Shown: positions 1 through 6,189, counted from the first letter of the stretch. The stretch: DNA of 6,189 nt from an uncultured Aquimarina sp. (GCA_937958735.1 CALGNG010000004.1:1-6189), one strand, 5' to 3'. A program made the numbers and translations. Notes: a model not told the origin generated them from the sequence alone.

Positions 1-184
1 GGGTTATTTTTTTGGTTTTATTGGTATATATTTTTTCTCCGTTAATATATAAAGGGATTTCTACAGTGCTTGCTAATAGGATGTTATAGGTTTTTAATAC
101 TTCTAAGCGTTCGGTGCTATTTTTTGTGTAAGCCTTAATAGGCTCGTTAATAGGAGTCGGGATAGTATATATAGAATTGCTCAT
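1..184 (-). CDS. pruA: L-glutamate gamma-semialdehyde (1-pyrroline-5-carboxylate) dehydrogenase, N-terminal 61 residues only
   Basis: The reading frame opens with ATG at 184 and runs off the left edge after 61 residues, so only the N-terminus is visible. The protein begins MSNSIYTIPTPINEPIKAY and continues through an ERLEVLKTYN segment to VEIPLYINGEKI near residues 43-54. I recognise this layout (NEPIKAY, then an xxVxIPLYING strand, then a T-rich approach to the NAD-binding domain) from the P5C dehydrogenases of Bacteroidota and animals, in the aldehyde dehydrogenase superfamily. The catalytic Cys and Glu lie beyond the window. The enzyme would oxidise glutamate-5-semialdehyde to glutamate with NAD+ in the cytosol, which is the step after RocD. 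Only 2 bases separate it from the deiminase stop (TAA, TT, ATG), so it belongs to the same operon. Upstream in-frame codons offer no other ATG before a stop at 203-205. The family call rests on a short piece, but the pathway context strongly supports it. Confidence -1.
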   Translation of the reverse strand, partial: MSNSIYTIPTPINEPIKAYTKNSTERLEVLKTYNILLASTVEIPLYINGEKIYTNKTKKIT

Positions 185-186
185 AA

Positions 187-1470
187 TTAATTTTTTTTTC
201 GATTAATAATTTGTGTGGTACAATGTGCTGCACCCCAACCTTTTTTTAAGTTTTCAAAATCTACCCATTGTACTTGTACGTTATGGTCTTGCATTTGTTG
301 GATATAGGTAGTCGATTGCCCTTTTACAGCAATAATTTTTCGAGGTCCAATGGTTAAAAAATTAAGGCCATAATTTTCTTGATCTTCTTGAGATATTGGA
401 ATTAACTTTACGTTTAGGGTTTCTTTTAAAAAAGAAGGGAATGCACTATTTTTTTTGATTAATTGGTAGGTGTTATTTTTCTTTTCGTAAATATCTACGA
501 GTAGTGTTTGTTTAGAATCTTTAGAGGTACTTAATCTGTTTTTAGAAATAGCAATTAGATCTTTGTCTAATATATTAAAGTAGGTATCTAAATGCATTTG
601 AGGTTGATAAAAGTAACGATCTTTAACAATGGCAACATATTTAGTGCCGAAAGCATCGGCATTCATAATTTTTTCGATTGCTTTTTTGTTGGTTCTCATA
701 CCATTACCTATAATCGAAAAATCGTTAAAAGTAAAAAAATCACCACCTTCTAAGAAACATTTTGGTGTGGTACCATCTGCTAAATCTAAGAGTGGTTTAA
801 TGCCTAGTTTCTTAAGACAAAAACGTATTATATTAGTTTCTATAGCCCGTTGTGGAGAATTAAGATGTGTAATTATAATTCCCTTACGGGTAGTAATTAT
901 TTGGTCCCTGGAAAAATATAAATTCATTACAGGGTTTACCTCATATTTTGCGGTTAAGTAAGTATTTGTAGTTGTTTTTTTTAGGGTTAGTGTGGGTTGT
1001 AATAAGATGGTGTTAACCAAGTTTTGAGGATCCATTAGATTAAAAACGGAATCCAAGTAGGCATTTTGAATATTTATTTCTTTTTCGGAAAAATCTTCAA
1101 GGGATTTTTCTGAAATACGGATACAAGAACGAGCAAAATCTCTAAGGTTGTCTAAATGTTTGCCTTTTATAATTTGTTGATTTTTATCTAAAGTTCCTTT
1201 TAGTAATACAGATTTAAGGGTTATAACATCCACTCCATTTGAAGTGAGTAATTCTTGAAATTTTTGATGCTCTATAGCTGCTTGGTCTGGATTAAAGTAA
1301 GTATCAAATAAAGCGGCATTGGGATGGATTATACCATAATACAATTCATTTGACGGTTTATGCATTAATACTGTTTGGGCATTATGGAATTCGGCTACGG
1401 CTCCATATTCATTAACTTGACTATAGAGGTGCTGGGCATTGAAAAGTATCAAGAAAATTATTTTTTTCAT
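187..1470 (-). CDS. Arginine deiminase family protein (ArcA-like) with predicted signal peptide
   Basis: The 427-residue product should hydrolyse L-arginine to citrulline and ammonia. All family landmarks are visible: NLYFSRD (Asn183, Arg188, Asp189), Arg208 in SPQRAIE, LEGGDFF (Glu241), GNGMRTN (Arg259), MHLDTYF (His293, Asp295) and AAHCTTQ (Cys417). Their spacing matches the Pseudomonas enzyme as I recall it (Asn160, Asp166, Arg185, Glu224, Arg243, His278, Asp280, Cys406), including the residues that hold the guanidinium and the alpha-carboxylate, so free arginine is the likely substrate. The length is near the usual 405-420. The family-like region starts only at about residue 19 (VNEYGAVAEF). 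The preceding residues, MKKIIFLILFNAQHLYSQ, have two lysines, a hydrophobic core and the terminal SQ common at Bacteroidota cleavage sites, which suggests export; the core is short and broken by Asn-Ala-Gln-His. There is no lipobox Cys. The start ATG overlaps the ctlX stop (ATGA). An agmatine or peptidyl-arginine deiminase is less likely because of the FSRD, GMRT and HLDT signatures. Confidence -1.
   Translation of the reverse strand: MKKIIFLILFNAQHLYSQVNEYGAVAEFHNAQTVLMHKPSNELYYGIIHPNAALFDTYFNPDQAAIEHQKFQELLTSNGVDVITLKSVLLKGTLDKNQQIIKGKHLDNLRDFARSCIRISEKSLEDFSEKEINIQNAYLDSVFNLMDPQNLVNTILLQPTLTLKKTTTNTYLTAKYEVNPVMNLYFSRDQIITTRKGIIITHLNSPQRAIETNIIRFCLKKLGIKPLLDLADGTTPKCFLEGGDFFTFNDFSIIGNGMRTNKKAIEKIMNADAFGTKYVAIVKDRYFYQPQMHLDTYFNILDKDLIAISKNRLSTSKDSKQTLLVDIYEKKNNTYQLIKKNSAFPSFLKETLNVKLIPISQEDQENYGLNFLTIGPRKIIAVKGQSTTYIQQMQDHNVQVQWVDFENLKKGWGAAHCTTQIINRKKN
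1417..1470 (-). other. Predicted signal peptide region of the arginine deiminase
   Basis: This segment codes for residues 1-18: a Lys-Lys n-region, a hydrophobic stretch IIFLILF, then NAQHLYSQ. Ordinary cytosolic arginine deiminases lack such an extension, because their conserved N-terminal strand begins within a few residues of the start. The core of about seven residues is shorter than in a textbook signal peptide, so export is likely but not certain. Confidence -1.
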
Positions 1471-1480
1471 TTTTTTTCAT
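1467..1480 (-). other. ATGA stop-start overlap between ctlX and the deiminase, in a tandem ATGAAAAAAA repeat
   Basis: The ctlX stop TGA (1469-1467) and the deiminase ATG (1470-1468) share bases in an ATGA quadruplet, the arrangement usually associated with termination-reinitiation coupling. The ten bases at 1480-1471 are repeated directly at 1470-1461, so an A8 run (1477-1470) lies immediately before the ctlX stop. No Shine-Dalgarno sequence precedes the deiminase start; the A-rich stretch is typical of Bacteroidota initiation regions. Confidence -1.
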
Positions 1481-2393
1481 TAAAAATTTCGGCAATCATA
1501 CAACGTGCACTTCCTCCACCATAAGATTCTATTATAGGTAATGGGCTGTGTATAATTTGTGTTAATTTTTCTATTTGTAATAATTGGTTTTTTTGTAAGG
1601 AATTGTATGCACTGGAAGACATTATTAGGTAGGGGGTTTCGGAGCTGTTTTTTAATTGAATCATATTTCCAGCAAATTGTTTTACCTGGTCTAAGCTAAT
1701 TTCTATGCAAAGCTTTCCTGTGTTAGCAAAATTTTGAAGTAGCAATTCTCTTTCTTTTATAGAAGGGATACTTTCCATACAAATAATTACAAAATCTATT
1801 CCTAGACACATGATAACATTGGTGTGGTAAATTTGTAACCCTTCGGAATCGATGGAGGTAAATACAATGGGGCTGTATTCAAATTTTTCGCAAAATTGAA
1901 GGAACAAATTCTTATCGGTTCTTTTAGAAATGCAGGCATAAGCTATTTTGTTTTCTCGATCCAAAATCATGCTTCCTGTTCCTTCTAAGAAAAGGTTGTT
2001 ATCCTCGGTGTCTTCAAGATTAAATTGGCTATTTATTATGTATTTTTCTTTGAGTTGTTCTATAATTTCTGGTCTGCGCTCTAGTCTTCTTTTTTTTGCT
2101 GCCATAGAGTGGGTTACCACAACATCTGGCTGATGAAAACTAATCCAGTTATTGGGAAATACAGCATCTGGTTTTTTTGGAAGCTTAGTGTCTTCTATAA
2201 CTTCTACATTAATGTTGTTTTTAACAAGTTGGTCTACTAAATGGTCGAACTCTTTAGTGGCTTGTACCGCTATTTCTTGGTTAGAAAGGGAACCATTATT
2301 TTTTTGAAAAGCATTGTCCTCTGCAGTTTCGATGTTGTAATCGAAACCAGCAGGGCGCACCATCATAATATTATTGGTTAGGTATGTATTCAT
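1467..2393 (-). CDS. ctlX: Citrulline utilization hydrolase CtlX (arginine deiminase/amidinotransferase superfamily)
   Basis: This 308-residue enzyme belongs to the guanidino-group modifying superfamily with a pentein fold. It has the marks of the CtlX group: MMVRPAGF near the N-terminus (10-17), DAVFPNNW (76-83), LEGTGSM (136-142) with Glu137, YHTNVIM (189-195) with His190, and a C-terminal GGGSARCM (292-299) with nucleophile Cys298. CtlX is named for the citrulline ureidase of Francisella, which splits citrulline to ornithine, CO2 and ammonia; the substrate here is inferred from family and context. No signal peptide is visible, so it should be cytosolic. I start it at the ATG at 2393, giving MNTYLTNN; a longer frame would need a TTG at 2402 and adds only three residues. 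It lies 28 bases after rocD and overlaps the deiminase gene by 4 bases. The neighbours supply its presumed substrate (citrulline) and consume its product (ornithine). Confidence -1.
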   Translation of the reverse strand: MNTYLTNNIMMVRPAGFDYNIETAEDNAFQKNNGSLSNQEIAVQATKEFDHLVDQLVKNNINVEVIEDTKLPKKPDAVFPNNWISFHQPDVVVTHSMAAKKRRLERRPEIIEQLKEKYIINSQFNLEDTEDNNLFLEGTGSMILDRENKIAYACISKRTDKNLFLQFCEKFEYSPIVFTSIDSEGLQIYHTNVIMCLGIDFVIICMESIPSIKERELLLQNFANTGKLCIEISLDQVKQFAGNMIQLKNSSETPYLIMSSSAYNSLQKNQLLQIEKLTQIIHSPLPIIESYGGGSARCMIAEIFNEKK

Positions 2394-2421
2394 TATTAAC
2401 AATTATAAATGGCTATTAATT

Positions 2422-3681
2422 TTAATAAAATATCTGTAATGATTTTTCTATAATAGATAAGCATTCGTCTATTTGGGAGGTGGTTATGGTTAATGGAGGA
2501 GCAAATCTTATTTTATTACCATGTGTGGGTTTTGCTAATAAGCCATTGTCTCTAAAGGTTAGACAGATTCTCCATGCTAGGTCAGAGTCTTCGGTAGAAT
2601 TTACTACTATAGCATTTAATAATCCTTTACCGCGGACTTCTTTTATTAGGGTGTTTTTGCTTGCTATTTTAAGTAAACCTTCTCTAAGTTGCTCTCCTTT
2701 ATTAAAAGCATTTTCGGATAGTTCTTCTTCTACAATTACTTCTAAAGCTTTTTTTGATACGGCACAGGCTAATGGGTTTCCTCCATAAGTAGAACCATGT
2801 TCGCCTGGTTTAATACAAAGCATAACCTCGTCGTTAGCTAAAACGGCAGATACTGGGTAGACTCCACCAGAGAGTGCTTTTCCTAAGATTAAGATATCGG
2901 GTTTGTCTACTTTGGGTAGTTTGCAAGAAGTGGTGCAATCGCAATTTCCACAAGAAGCCAATAAAGAACCTGTACGAGCAATACCTGTTTGGATTTCGTC
3001 TGCGATGTAAAGAATATTAAATTGGGTACATAAAGCCCTTACTTTAGCTAGGTAATCGCTATTAGGAATTACTACGCCTGCTTCCCCTTGGATAGGTTCT
3101 ACTAAAAAACCAGATATAGAAGGATCTTGTTTAAAGCAGTTTTCCAGAGCTTCTATATCGTTATAGGGTACTATAGAAATACCTTCTATAAAAGGACCAA
3201 ATTCTTTGGTGCTTAATGGGTCTTGCGATGCAGAAATTATGGATAAGGTTCTTCCATGAAAATTGCCTTTTGCAAAAATAATCTTGGCTTTGTTTTCTGG
3301 AATTTGCTTTTTTTGATATCCCCATTTACGGCATAGTTTCATAGCTGTTTCTACCGCTTCTGCGCCAGAATTCATTAATAAAACTTTATCGTAGTTAAAC
3401 ATTGTAGTAATATACTCTTCAAAAGGACCTAATTCGCTATTGTAAAAAGCTCTAGAGGTTAATGTTAATTTTTGTGCCTGATTGGTTAAGGCTTCTATAA
3501 TTTTAGGATGGCAATGCCCTTGATTAACTGCCGAGTAGGCCGATAAAAAGTCGTAATATTTTTTTTGATTTACGTCATATAAAAAAACCCCCTCGCCTTT
3601 AGATAACACTACAGGTAGGGGATGGTAATTATGTGCGCCAAATTTGTTTTCTAATTCTATATACTTATTTTCTTGTTGCAT
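2422..3681 (-). CDS. rocD: Ornithine aminotransferase (ornithine--oxo-acid transaminase)
   Basis: This 419-residue class-III PLP aminotransferase moves the delta-amino group of ornithine to 2-oxoglutarate, giving glutamate-5-semialdehyde (cyclising to P5C) and glutamate. The visible family features are [10 protein letters not shown] (15-24), NSGAEAVE (104-111), NFHGRTLS (140-147), VEPIQGEAG (194-202), IADEIQTG (226-233) with PLP-contacting Asp228, [10 protein letters not shown] with Schiff-base Lys268, and HGSTYGGNP (295-303). Tyr19, Arg144 and Glu200 fall where human ornithine aminotransferase has Tyr55, Arg180 and Glu235, which supports ornithine rather than acetylornithine as substrate. 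Between the IQTGIARTG segment and the PLP lysine there is an insertion with four cysteines (Cys244, 247, 249, 253), which the human enzyme lacks as I recall it. It begins with ATG and is the first gene of the four-gene cluster. The gap to the upstream receptor is 79 bases, with a hairpin ending 19 bases before the start. Cytosolic; no signal peptide. Confidence -1.
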   Translation of the reverse strand: MQQENKYIELENKFGAHNYHPLPVVLSKGEGVFLYDVNQKKYYDFLSAYSAVNQGHCHPKIIEALTNQAQKLTLTSRAFYNSELGPFEEYITTMFNYDKVLLMNSGAEAVETAMKLCRKWGYQKKQIPENKAKIIFAKGNFHGRTLSIISASQDPLSTKEFGPFIEGISIVPYNDIEALENCFKQDPSISGFLVEPIQGEAGVVIPNSDYLAKVRALCTQFNILYIADEIQTGIARTGSLLASCGNCDCTTSCKLPKVDKPDILILGKALSGGVYPVSAVLANDEVMLCIKPGEHGSTYGGNPLACAVSKKALEVIVEEELSENAFNKGEQLREGLLKIASKNTLIKEVRGKGLLNAIVVNSTEDSDLAWRICLTFRDNGLLAKPTHGNKIRFAPPLTITTSQIDECLSIIEKSLQIFY

Positions 3682-3700
3682 AGGGATACTTAATTTAATA

Positions 3701-3735
3701 AAACAGTCTAGTTATTATGAAAAACTAGACTGTTT
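3701..3735 (-). terminator. Hairpin with perfect 13-bp stem between the TBDR gene and rocD; probable terminator
   Basis: The arms at 3723-3735 and 3701-3713 are exact reverse complements (AAACAGTCTAGTT and AACTAGACTGTTT) around a 9-base loop. On the minus strand the 3' arm ends in GTTT and is followed by TATTAAATTA, a modest U-rich tail suited to intrinsic termination of the receptor transcript, whose stop is 25 bases upstream. The stem is only about 30% GC, so strength is uncertain. Because it ends 19 bases before the rocD ATG, it could instead be a leader or operator element for rocD. I saw no good TTTG / TAnnTTTG promoter between the hairpin and the start codon. Confidence -1.
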
Positions 3736-3760
3736 CGGAATAAAAACTACTAACTATTTT

Positions 3761-6189
3761 TTAAAAACTATAACTTATACGAGTGTAATAAAAAGCACCT
3801 CCAAAACCTTGTTGTACTCCATCGTAGACACCAAAACTTTCTGTTCCATCAGGGTTTTGCTCGTCTGGGTATACATTAAAGAAGTTATTGGCACCTACTA
3901 TTAATTTAATTTCGTCTAATATTTGGTATCCTACAGAAATATCGGTAGTTAATTTAGGATCATATATATTATCAGATCCATCATCGTTACTAATTAAAGC
4001 AACCTCTCCAAATAGCGTATTATTTACATTTACATTTAACTTTTCGTAGGTATAATCTAGTCCTAATCCTACTTTATATTCTGGGCTAGAAAATCTTAAA
4101 AATGCTTGTTCTCCTTTTCCAAAGAAAGCGTCTTCATCTAGGTTACCATTATTAATATTTCTAATTTCTACCTTATTAAAGTTTCCAACTAAGGTTCCAC
4201 TTAATTTATGTTCGTTTATTTTGTGGGTGTAAGACGTTACTAAGTCAATACCATAATTTTCGGTATCTACTCCATTTATAAAAGCTCTTGCCGCATCTAC
4301 TCCTAAAGCAGGGTCTAAACCAAGTTCTTCATCAAAACTTCCCGTAAGAACAACACGATCGTCTACAGCAGTATAATACCCGTCTATAGAGAAAGTAAAC
4401 CCGTTAGCGTTATAGCTAAACCCAAGCCCTGCACTAATTGCTTCTTCTTCTTTTAAGGATGGAATCTGTAAGTTAGAAGCTACAGGGCTAACGTTAGAGG
4501 CTAATAAGATTTCTTGTAATTCTCCATTTTCGAAATCACTAAACCTTAGGTTATAATATAATTGAGCCAAAGATGGAGCTCTAAAACCAGTACTTGCAGA
4601 AGCTCTAAAGTTAAGGTCGTCAGTAATTTTAAGACGTGTAGATAATTTCCCAGTAAAGGTAGATCCAAAATCGCTGTAGTTTTCTGCTCTAATCGCTGCG
4701 GAAACTAATACTTTTTCGGTAATATCTAATTCGGCATCAGCAAAAAAGCCAATATTGGTTCTGGTTTGATCCACTTCGTTTTCTGGGCTATATCCAGGAA
4801 ACCCTTGGGAGCCAGCGGGTCTTATTACTCCATCAAATGTTAATAGATCTTCTATTGGTGTGGTAGAGGTTACGGGTTGTCCATTAACATCAAACCGCTC
4901 GTAAGAGCCTTCTTCTCCTGCAAAAATGGTAAAATTTTCAGTTCTAAACTCACCACCAAAAGCAATGTTTAAACCTTCTAGCACATCAAATTGTTTGGTA
5001 AAGGTTAGGCCTGTGGTGTTTTGGCTTAAAGTATGTCCACCTGCATCAAATTCGGAAGGGGAAGCTTCAAGTAATGTTGCGTTTAAAGTTCCTTTTATAA
5101 AGTAATGGAATTCATTAAGACCATAGGTGTTATTAAAGTCTACATCCCAGCCTTTGTATTTAGAGCGTACTCCAGCAGAAATGGATCTGTCGTTAATTAT
5201 AGAAGTAATTCTAGGGGTAAAACCGTTAGGATTTAGAGCTAAAACATTGCGCTCGTCTATAGCACCTCTATCAAAGGCAAAGGCATCGGTGTCTTTTAGG
5301 CTGGTCCCTCCAAAGGCATAAAAAGTGGACTCGTCGTTAAAAGGAATTTCTGCGTTTACAAAAGTTTGGAATTGTGTTAGACTAGCTTCTCCAAATCTGG
5401 AGCGAAAACTAGCTCCTGGACGAAATGTTTTTTCCTTATTTAGGTATTCTCCAGTAACGTTAATAAAACCGCCATCTTTACCAATAGGCACACCATAGTT
5501 ACCTGTTGTTTTAACGGTATTACCATCTAAACCATTTCTGCCAGGTAAACCATAACTTTGGGAGTCGGCATCGTTAGCACCATAAAATACCTCTCCAGTA
5601 AATTGCTCGGTACTTCTTTTCATAACAATATTGATAACTCCAGCAATTGCATCCGATCCATATTGAGCCGATGCTCCGTCTCTAAGAACTTCTATACGTT
5701 CTATAGCAGAAGCAGGTATGGCGTTTAAATCGGTACCAGTGTTACCACGGCCTCTAGTTCCGAATAAGTTAATTAAAGAACTTTGATGTCTACGTTTACC
5801 ATTTATTAAAACCAGTGTTTGGTCTGGTCCTAAACCTCTTAGGGTAGCAGGAGTAATATGGTCTGCCCCATCTGCACCAGATTGTTTTTGTGCATTAAAA
5901 GAAGGAGCCGCAAATTGTAATAGTTCTGTTATTTCTACCTTTCCTGTTTTAGATATTACATCTTTTATATCTATAATATCTACGGCTACAGGGCTGTCTG
6001 CAACAGTTCTTTTGGGATTACGACTTCCAACAAGTACCAATTCGTTAAAGCTATTTTGATCTGGTTTTAGTGTTACATTAATTTTTTGAGAAGATTCAAC
6101 TAAGAATTCTTGGGATGCATATCCAATAAAGTTAAAACTTACTGTAGCGGGCTCATCAAAAGAAATTTTATATATACCATCAAAATCGG
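3761..6189 (-). CDS. TonB-dependent outer-membrane receptor, 5'-truncated by the window edge
   Basis: The frame is open to the right edge; 808 residues are visible and the true start lies outside. It imports an unknown ligand across the outer membrane using TonB energy. Visible residues 1-46 are the end of a carboxypeptidase-D-like regulatory domain (DFDGIYKI, VSFNFIGYASQE), typical of Bacteroidota receptors. Next comes ELVLVGS (49-55), a probable TonB box. The plug (about 62-190) has LRGLGPDQTLVLINGKRRH, then ALNAIPAS-like DLNAIPASAIERIEVLRDG and AQYGSDAIAGVINIVMK. The beta-barrel fills the rest and ends YTRISYSF with the C-terminal aromatic that the BAM machinery recognises. A TTG at 6040 is not the start, because conserved domain sequence continues upstream of it. 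The NGKRRH plug type is widespread in single TBDRs. No SusD-like partner follows; the next gene is rocD. Proximity to the arginine operon makes a nitrogen-rich ligand conceivable, but the sequence does not show the substrate. Confidence -1.
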   Translation of the reverse strand, partial: DFDGIYKISFDEPATVSFNFIGYASQEFLVESSQKINVTLKPDQNSFNELVLVGSRNPKRTVADSPVAVDIIDIKDVISKTGKVEITELLQFAAPSFNAQKQSGADGADHITPATLRGLGPDQTLVLINGKRRHQSSLINLFGTRGRGNTGTDLNAIPASAIERIEVLRDGASAQYGSDAIAGVINIVMKRSTEQFTGEVFYGANDADSQSYGLPGRNGLDGNTVKTTGNYGVPIGKDGGFINVTGEYLNKEKTFRPGASFRSRFGEASLTQFQTFVNAEIPFNDESTFYAFGGTSLKDTDAFAFDRGAIDERNVLALNPNGFTPRITSIINDRSISAGVRSKYKGWDVDFNNTYGLNEFHYFIKGTLNATLLEASPSEFDAGGHTLSQNTTGLTFTKQFDVLEGLNIAFGGEFRTENFTIFAGEEGSYERFDVNGQPVTSTTPIEDLLTFDGVIRPAGSQGFPGYSPENEVDQTRTNIGFFADAELDITEKVLVSAAIRAENYSDFGSTFTGKLSTRLKITDDLNFRASASTGFRAPSLAQLYYNLRFSDFENGELQEILLASNVSPVASNLQIPSLKEEEAISAGLGFSYNANGFTFSIDGYYTAVDDRVVLTGSFDEELGLDPALGVDAARAFINGVDTENYGIDLVTSYTHKINEHKLSGTLVGNFNKVEIRNINNGNLDEDAFFGKGEQAFLRFSSPEYKVGLGLDYTYEKLNVNVNNTLFGEVALISNDDGSDNIYDPKLTTDISVGYQILDEIKLIVGANNFFNVYPDEQNPDGTESFGVYDGVQQGFGGAFYYTRISYSF

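Larger units (their letters stand above)
1..3681 (-). other. Predicted arginine-to-glutamate catabolic operon (rocD, ctlX, deiminase, pruA)
   Basis: Four co-directional genes are separated by 28 bases, by -4 bases (overlap) and by 2 bases, and together encode consecutive reactions from arginine to glutamate. The gene order does not follow the reaction order: the third gene acts first, then the second, the first and the fourth. No terminator-like hairpin is apparent at any internal junction. The operon may continue beyond the left edge. Co-transcription is inferred from spacing and function only. Confidence -1.

Noticed and set aside
135..154. Direct repeat TTAATAGG, two copies 12 bases apart
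   Set aside because: It encodes the Pro-Ile-Asn-Glu-Pro-Ile part of the pruA N-terminus, which is family-like protein sequence; the repeat needs no other explanation.
629..961. Plus-strand open frame of 110 codons inside the deiminase gene
   Set aside because: It is antisense to a gene with intact catalytic motifs, its product resembles no family I know, and it has the low-complexity hydrophobic look of an opposite-strand shadow.
187..1470. Peptidyl-arginine deiminase or agmatine deiminase, by analogy with Porphyromonas PPAD
   Set aside because: The FSRD, LEGGD, GMRT, HLDT and AHCTTQ motifs and their spacing match the free-arginine deiminase family, including the residues for the alpha-carboxylate.
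1948..2133. Plus-strand open frame of 61 codons inside ctlX, and a similar one at 5127-5321 inside the TBDR gene
   Set aside because: Both are antisense shadows of conserved coding sequence with no independent support.
2394..2402. TTG start at 2402 for ctlX
   Set aside because: An ATG follows three codons later at 2393 and fits the family N-terminus; a TTG start is less likely in this AT-rich genome with plentiful ATG.
2480..2788. Plus-strand open frame of 102 codons inside rocD
   Set aside because: Fully antisense to the conserved C-terminal part of RocD; no recognisable domain.
3644..3904. Plus-strand open frame of 86 codons crossing the rocD-TBDR gap
   Set aside because: It overlaps the starts or ends of two well-supported genes and the hairpin, and its Ser/Thr/Tyr-rich product has no family likeness.
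6038..6040. TTG as a start codon for the receptor
   Set aside because: The same frame continues upstream without a stop to the window edge and encodes a carboxypeptidase-D-like domain and the first part of the probable TonB box, so the gene is longer and cut by the edge.
1..6189. CRISPR arrays, tRNA or rRNA genes, insertion sequences or phage genes
   Set aside because: None seen: no regularly spaced repeats, no cloverleaf-like segment in the short gaps, no transposase or integrase frame and no long terminal inverted repeats.

Overview
The window looks like a low-GC member of the Bacteroidota, most likely a marine or host-associated Flavobacteriaceae. The evidence is the AT-rich coding sequence, the A-rich regions without Shine-Dalgarno sites upstream of start codons, and a TonB-dependent receptor (TBDR) that carries the carboxypeptidase-D-like N-terminal domain typical of this phylum. 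The genus is not resolved. All five genes lie on the minus strand, so transcription runs from right to left. No gene-free stretch exceeds 80 bases.

Right part (6189 to 3761): a large TBDR whose N-terminus lies outside the window. It is followed by a 79-base gap (3760-3682) containing a perfect 13-bp stem hairpin that probably ends the receptor transcript. The hairpin sits only 19 bases in front of the next start codon.

Left part (3681 to 1): a tight four-gene cluster in the order rocD (ornithine aminotransferase), ctlX (citrulline hydrolase), an arginine deiminase with an apparent signal peptide, and the start of pruA (glutamate-semialdehyde dehydrogenase, cut by the left edge). The gaps are 28 bases, a 4-base ATGA overlap, and 2 bases, which indicates one operon with translational coupling.

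Together the cluster encodes a complete route from arginine to glutamate: arginine to citrulline (deiminase), citrulline to ornithine (CtlX), ornithine to glutamate-5-semialdehyde (RocD), and semialdehyde to glutamate (PruA). No carbamoyl-transferase, carbamate kinase, arginase or urease is seen. The route therefore appears to release ammonia and CO2 hydrolytically, without making ATP from carbamoyl phosphate and without a Mn- or Ni-enzyme. The most unusual points are the exported-looking deiminase inside an otherwise cytosolic pathway, the pairing of two related cysteine hydrolases with overlapping genes, a cysteine cluster inside RocD, and the A-runs just before two stop codons whose -1 frame leads into the next gene.
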